A stretch of DNA of 64,000 nucleotides from positions 2,582,501 through 2,646,500 of the forward strand of contig NZ_BQYI01000001.1 in NCBI RefSeq assembly GCF_027923405.1. The letters run 5' to 3'. This document shows, piece by piece, positions 63,240 through 64,000 of the stretch. Below the pieces are notes generated by a model, which ran no database searches, was not told the DNA's origin, and saw nothing but the letters and a program-made list of their open reading frames with translations. Position numbers and translations under genes: made by a program. Every line of letters starts with the position of its first letter. Within the stretch, counting starts at the first letter, position 1. The DNA is from Paenibacillus sp. YYML68. Its GTDB lineage: Bacteria; Bacillota; Bacilli; Paenibacillales; NBRC-103111.

Positions 63240-63298
63240 AGAAAAAAGCCGCACAGCTCGCTCAGCTTCAGTAGAAGCGAAGCACAGCCTGCGGCTTG
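63240..63298. terminator. Bidirectional intrinsic terminator
   Basis: AAGCCGCA (63246-63253) pairs with TGCGGCTT (63290-63297). On the minus strand six T residues follow, serving the VWA gene; on the plus strand it ends the ger operon. Confidence 0.85.
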
Positions 63299-63332
63299 CT
63301 TGTCGTTGCTAGTGTTCCGCGAGCTCGGGGCG

Positions 63333-64000
63333 TCAGTGTTCCTCGCGCTTGCCGCCCTTCTGCTGTCGCCCATCGATGGACACGCGTGTGCGTGTCTTGA
63401 ACACATCGAGCAGCAGCTCATGCTGCTGCTGCGTCTCCCAAGTCGCGGCGAACCGCACTTGATGGGACACGCCCAGAATGTCGTAGCGCTGTGCGAGATG
63501 CTGTCTGGCCGTGCCGATGATGAGCGAGTGGAGCCGCACCTGCTTCTTCTCCCCGAGCACGGCAAGTGCCTCGCGCACTGGCGGCGAGATGGCGCCGACG
63601 CCGTCGGTCACCATGACGAAGTCGGCGTCACGGTAAGCGGGCTGCGAGCCGACGAGCTCGATGCCGCGGCGAATCGGCGCGTCGAAGTGCGTGCCGCCGC
63701 CGAAGGCGAGCTGGGTCAGCGCGTAGAAGGAGGTCCAGTTCGGCTTGCGCCAATAGAGCGGCTGCTCGAGCAGCTCGCCCTTCGCGCCGAACAGGAGCAG
63801 CAGGAAGTCGCGCTTCTCCAGCAGGCTGAACGCCGCGAACGTGGCGATGAACAGCTGCGCCAGTCTGAGCTTCGAGCCGCGCATTGAATGCGACGTGTCG
63901 AGCATGCAGATGACAGGTCCCTTCTCCGGCTCCTCGGACGAGCCGGAGATGTTATAGCTGAGCAGCTTGCTCTCCAGCCAGCGAACCATGAAGTATGCTT
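63333..64000 (-). CDS. VWA-domain protein, 5' end cut by the window
   Basis: The frame is open to the right edge, so the N-terminal part lies outside; about 222 residues are seen. They hold a von Willebrand A domain with a full MIDAS: DTSHSM (D-x-S-x-S), a Thr in GGGTHFDAP, and VTDGVGA. The basic C-terminus (RQQKGGKREEH) is polar. Such cytoplasmic CoxE/YehP-like proteins usually pair with a MoxR AAA ATPase, which would be upstream, outside the window. Confidence 0.85.
   Translation of the reverse strand, partial: AYFMVRWLESKLLSYNISGSSEEPEKGPVICMLDTSHSMRGSKLRLAQLFIATFAAFSLLEKRDFLLLLFGAKGELLEQPLYWRKPNWTSFYALTQLAFGGGTHFDAPIRRGIELVGSQPAYRDADFVMVTDGVGAISPPVREALAVLGEKKQVRLHSLIIGTARQHLAQRYDILGVSHQVRFAATWETQQQHELLLDVFKTRTRVSIDGRQQKGGKREEH

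Overview
The window looks like chromosomal DNA of a GC-rich, endospore-forming Firmicute of the Paenibacillus/Cohnella type. Evidence: strong AGGAGG-type ribosome sites with many TTG and GTG starts; a three-gene GerA-type germinant receptor operon; a YhcN/YlaJ sporulation lipoprotein; KapB; a small Spo0E-like phosphatase; a YtxJ bacilliredoxin; and the Bacillus-type ABC-F proteins YfmM, YfmR and YkpA. No rRNA, tRNA, prophage, insertion sequence or CRISPR array was seen, and no gap between genes exceeds 300 bases.

Layout. 1-1.5 kb: 3' end of a large secreted protein with Ig/Fn3-like repeats. 1.6-7.6 kb: DNA repair, with mrfA-mrfB (mitomycin-type repair) behind a promoter whose spacer carries a LexA-like box, then an Fpg/Nei glycosylase, an endonuclease IV and a small receiver-like protein. 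7.6-12 kb: ABC ATPase, two methyltransferases, a DinB protein and an NlpC/P60 hydrolase. 12-24.2 kb: an eleven-gene Tad/Flp pilus operon (TadZ-like, TadA, TadB, TadC, Flp, three pseudopilin or TadE/G-like proteins, prepilin peptidase) ending in an FHA membrane protein and a PP2C phosphatase, with a structured attenuator-like leader. 24.3-32.3 kb: three ABC-F ATPases interspersed with small genes, an M42 peptidase and a densely self-complementary intergenic region. 32.3-45 kb: thioredoxin-like protein, kapB, a histidine kinase/response regulator pair, an oxidoreductase, a cation channel, sporulation genes, an orphan OmpR regulator, purT, AIM24, a phosphodiesterase, ytxJ and an esterase. 45-49 kb: a 1312-residue pseudokinase-ATPase-helical repeat protein. 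49-57.7 kb: epimerase, topB, a WYL regulator with a putative local regulon (GyrI-like protein; methyltransferase, nitrilase and acetyltransferase), and a sodC with a coding minisatellite. 57.8-64 kb: DUF3900-like protein, the germinant receptor operon and a truncated VWA-domain gene.

Themes. The repair genes form a coherent block: MrfAB for crosslinks, Fpg plus Nfo for oxidised or abasic sites. The Tad operon is self-contained for a one-membrane cell, with no secretin, and has phospho-signalling parts at its end. The observations I would follow first are the LexA-like box at mrfAB, the Tad leader with mutually exclusive hairpins, the 175-nt structured region at 26.84-27.01 kb, the shared GACA-N5-TGTC operator around the WYL regulator, and the 27-bp repeats inside sodC. 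Coding starts were re-chosen where ribosome sites favoured a different codon. No searches could be run, so family names rest on motif recognition.
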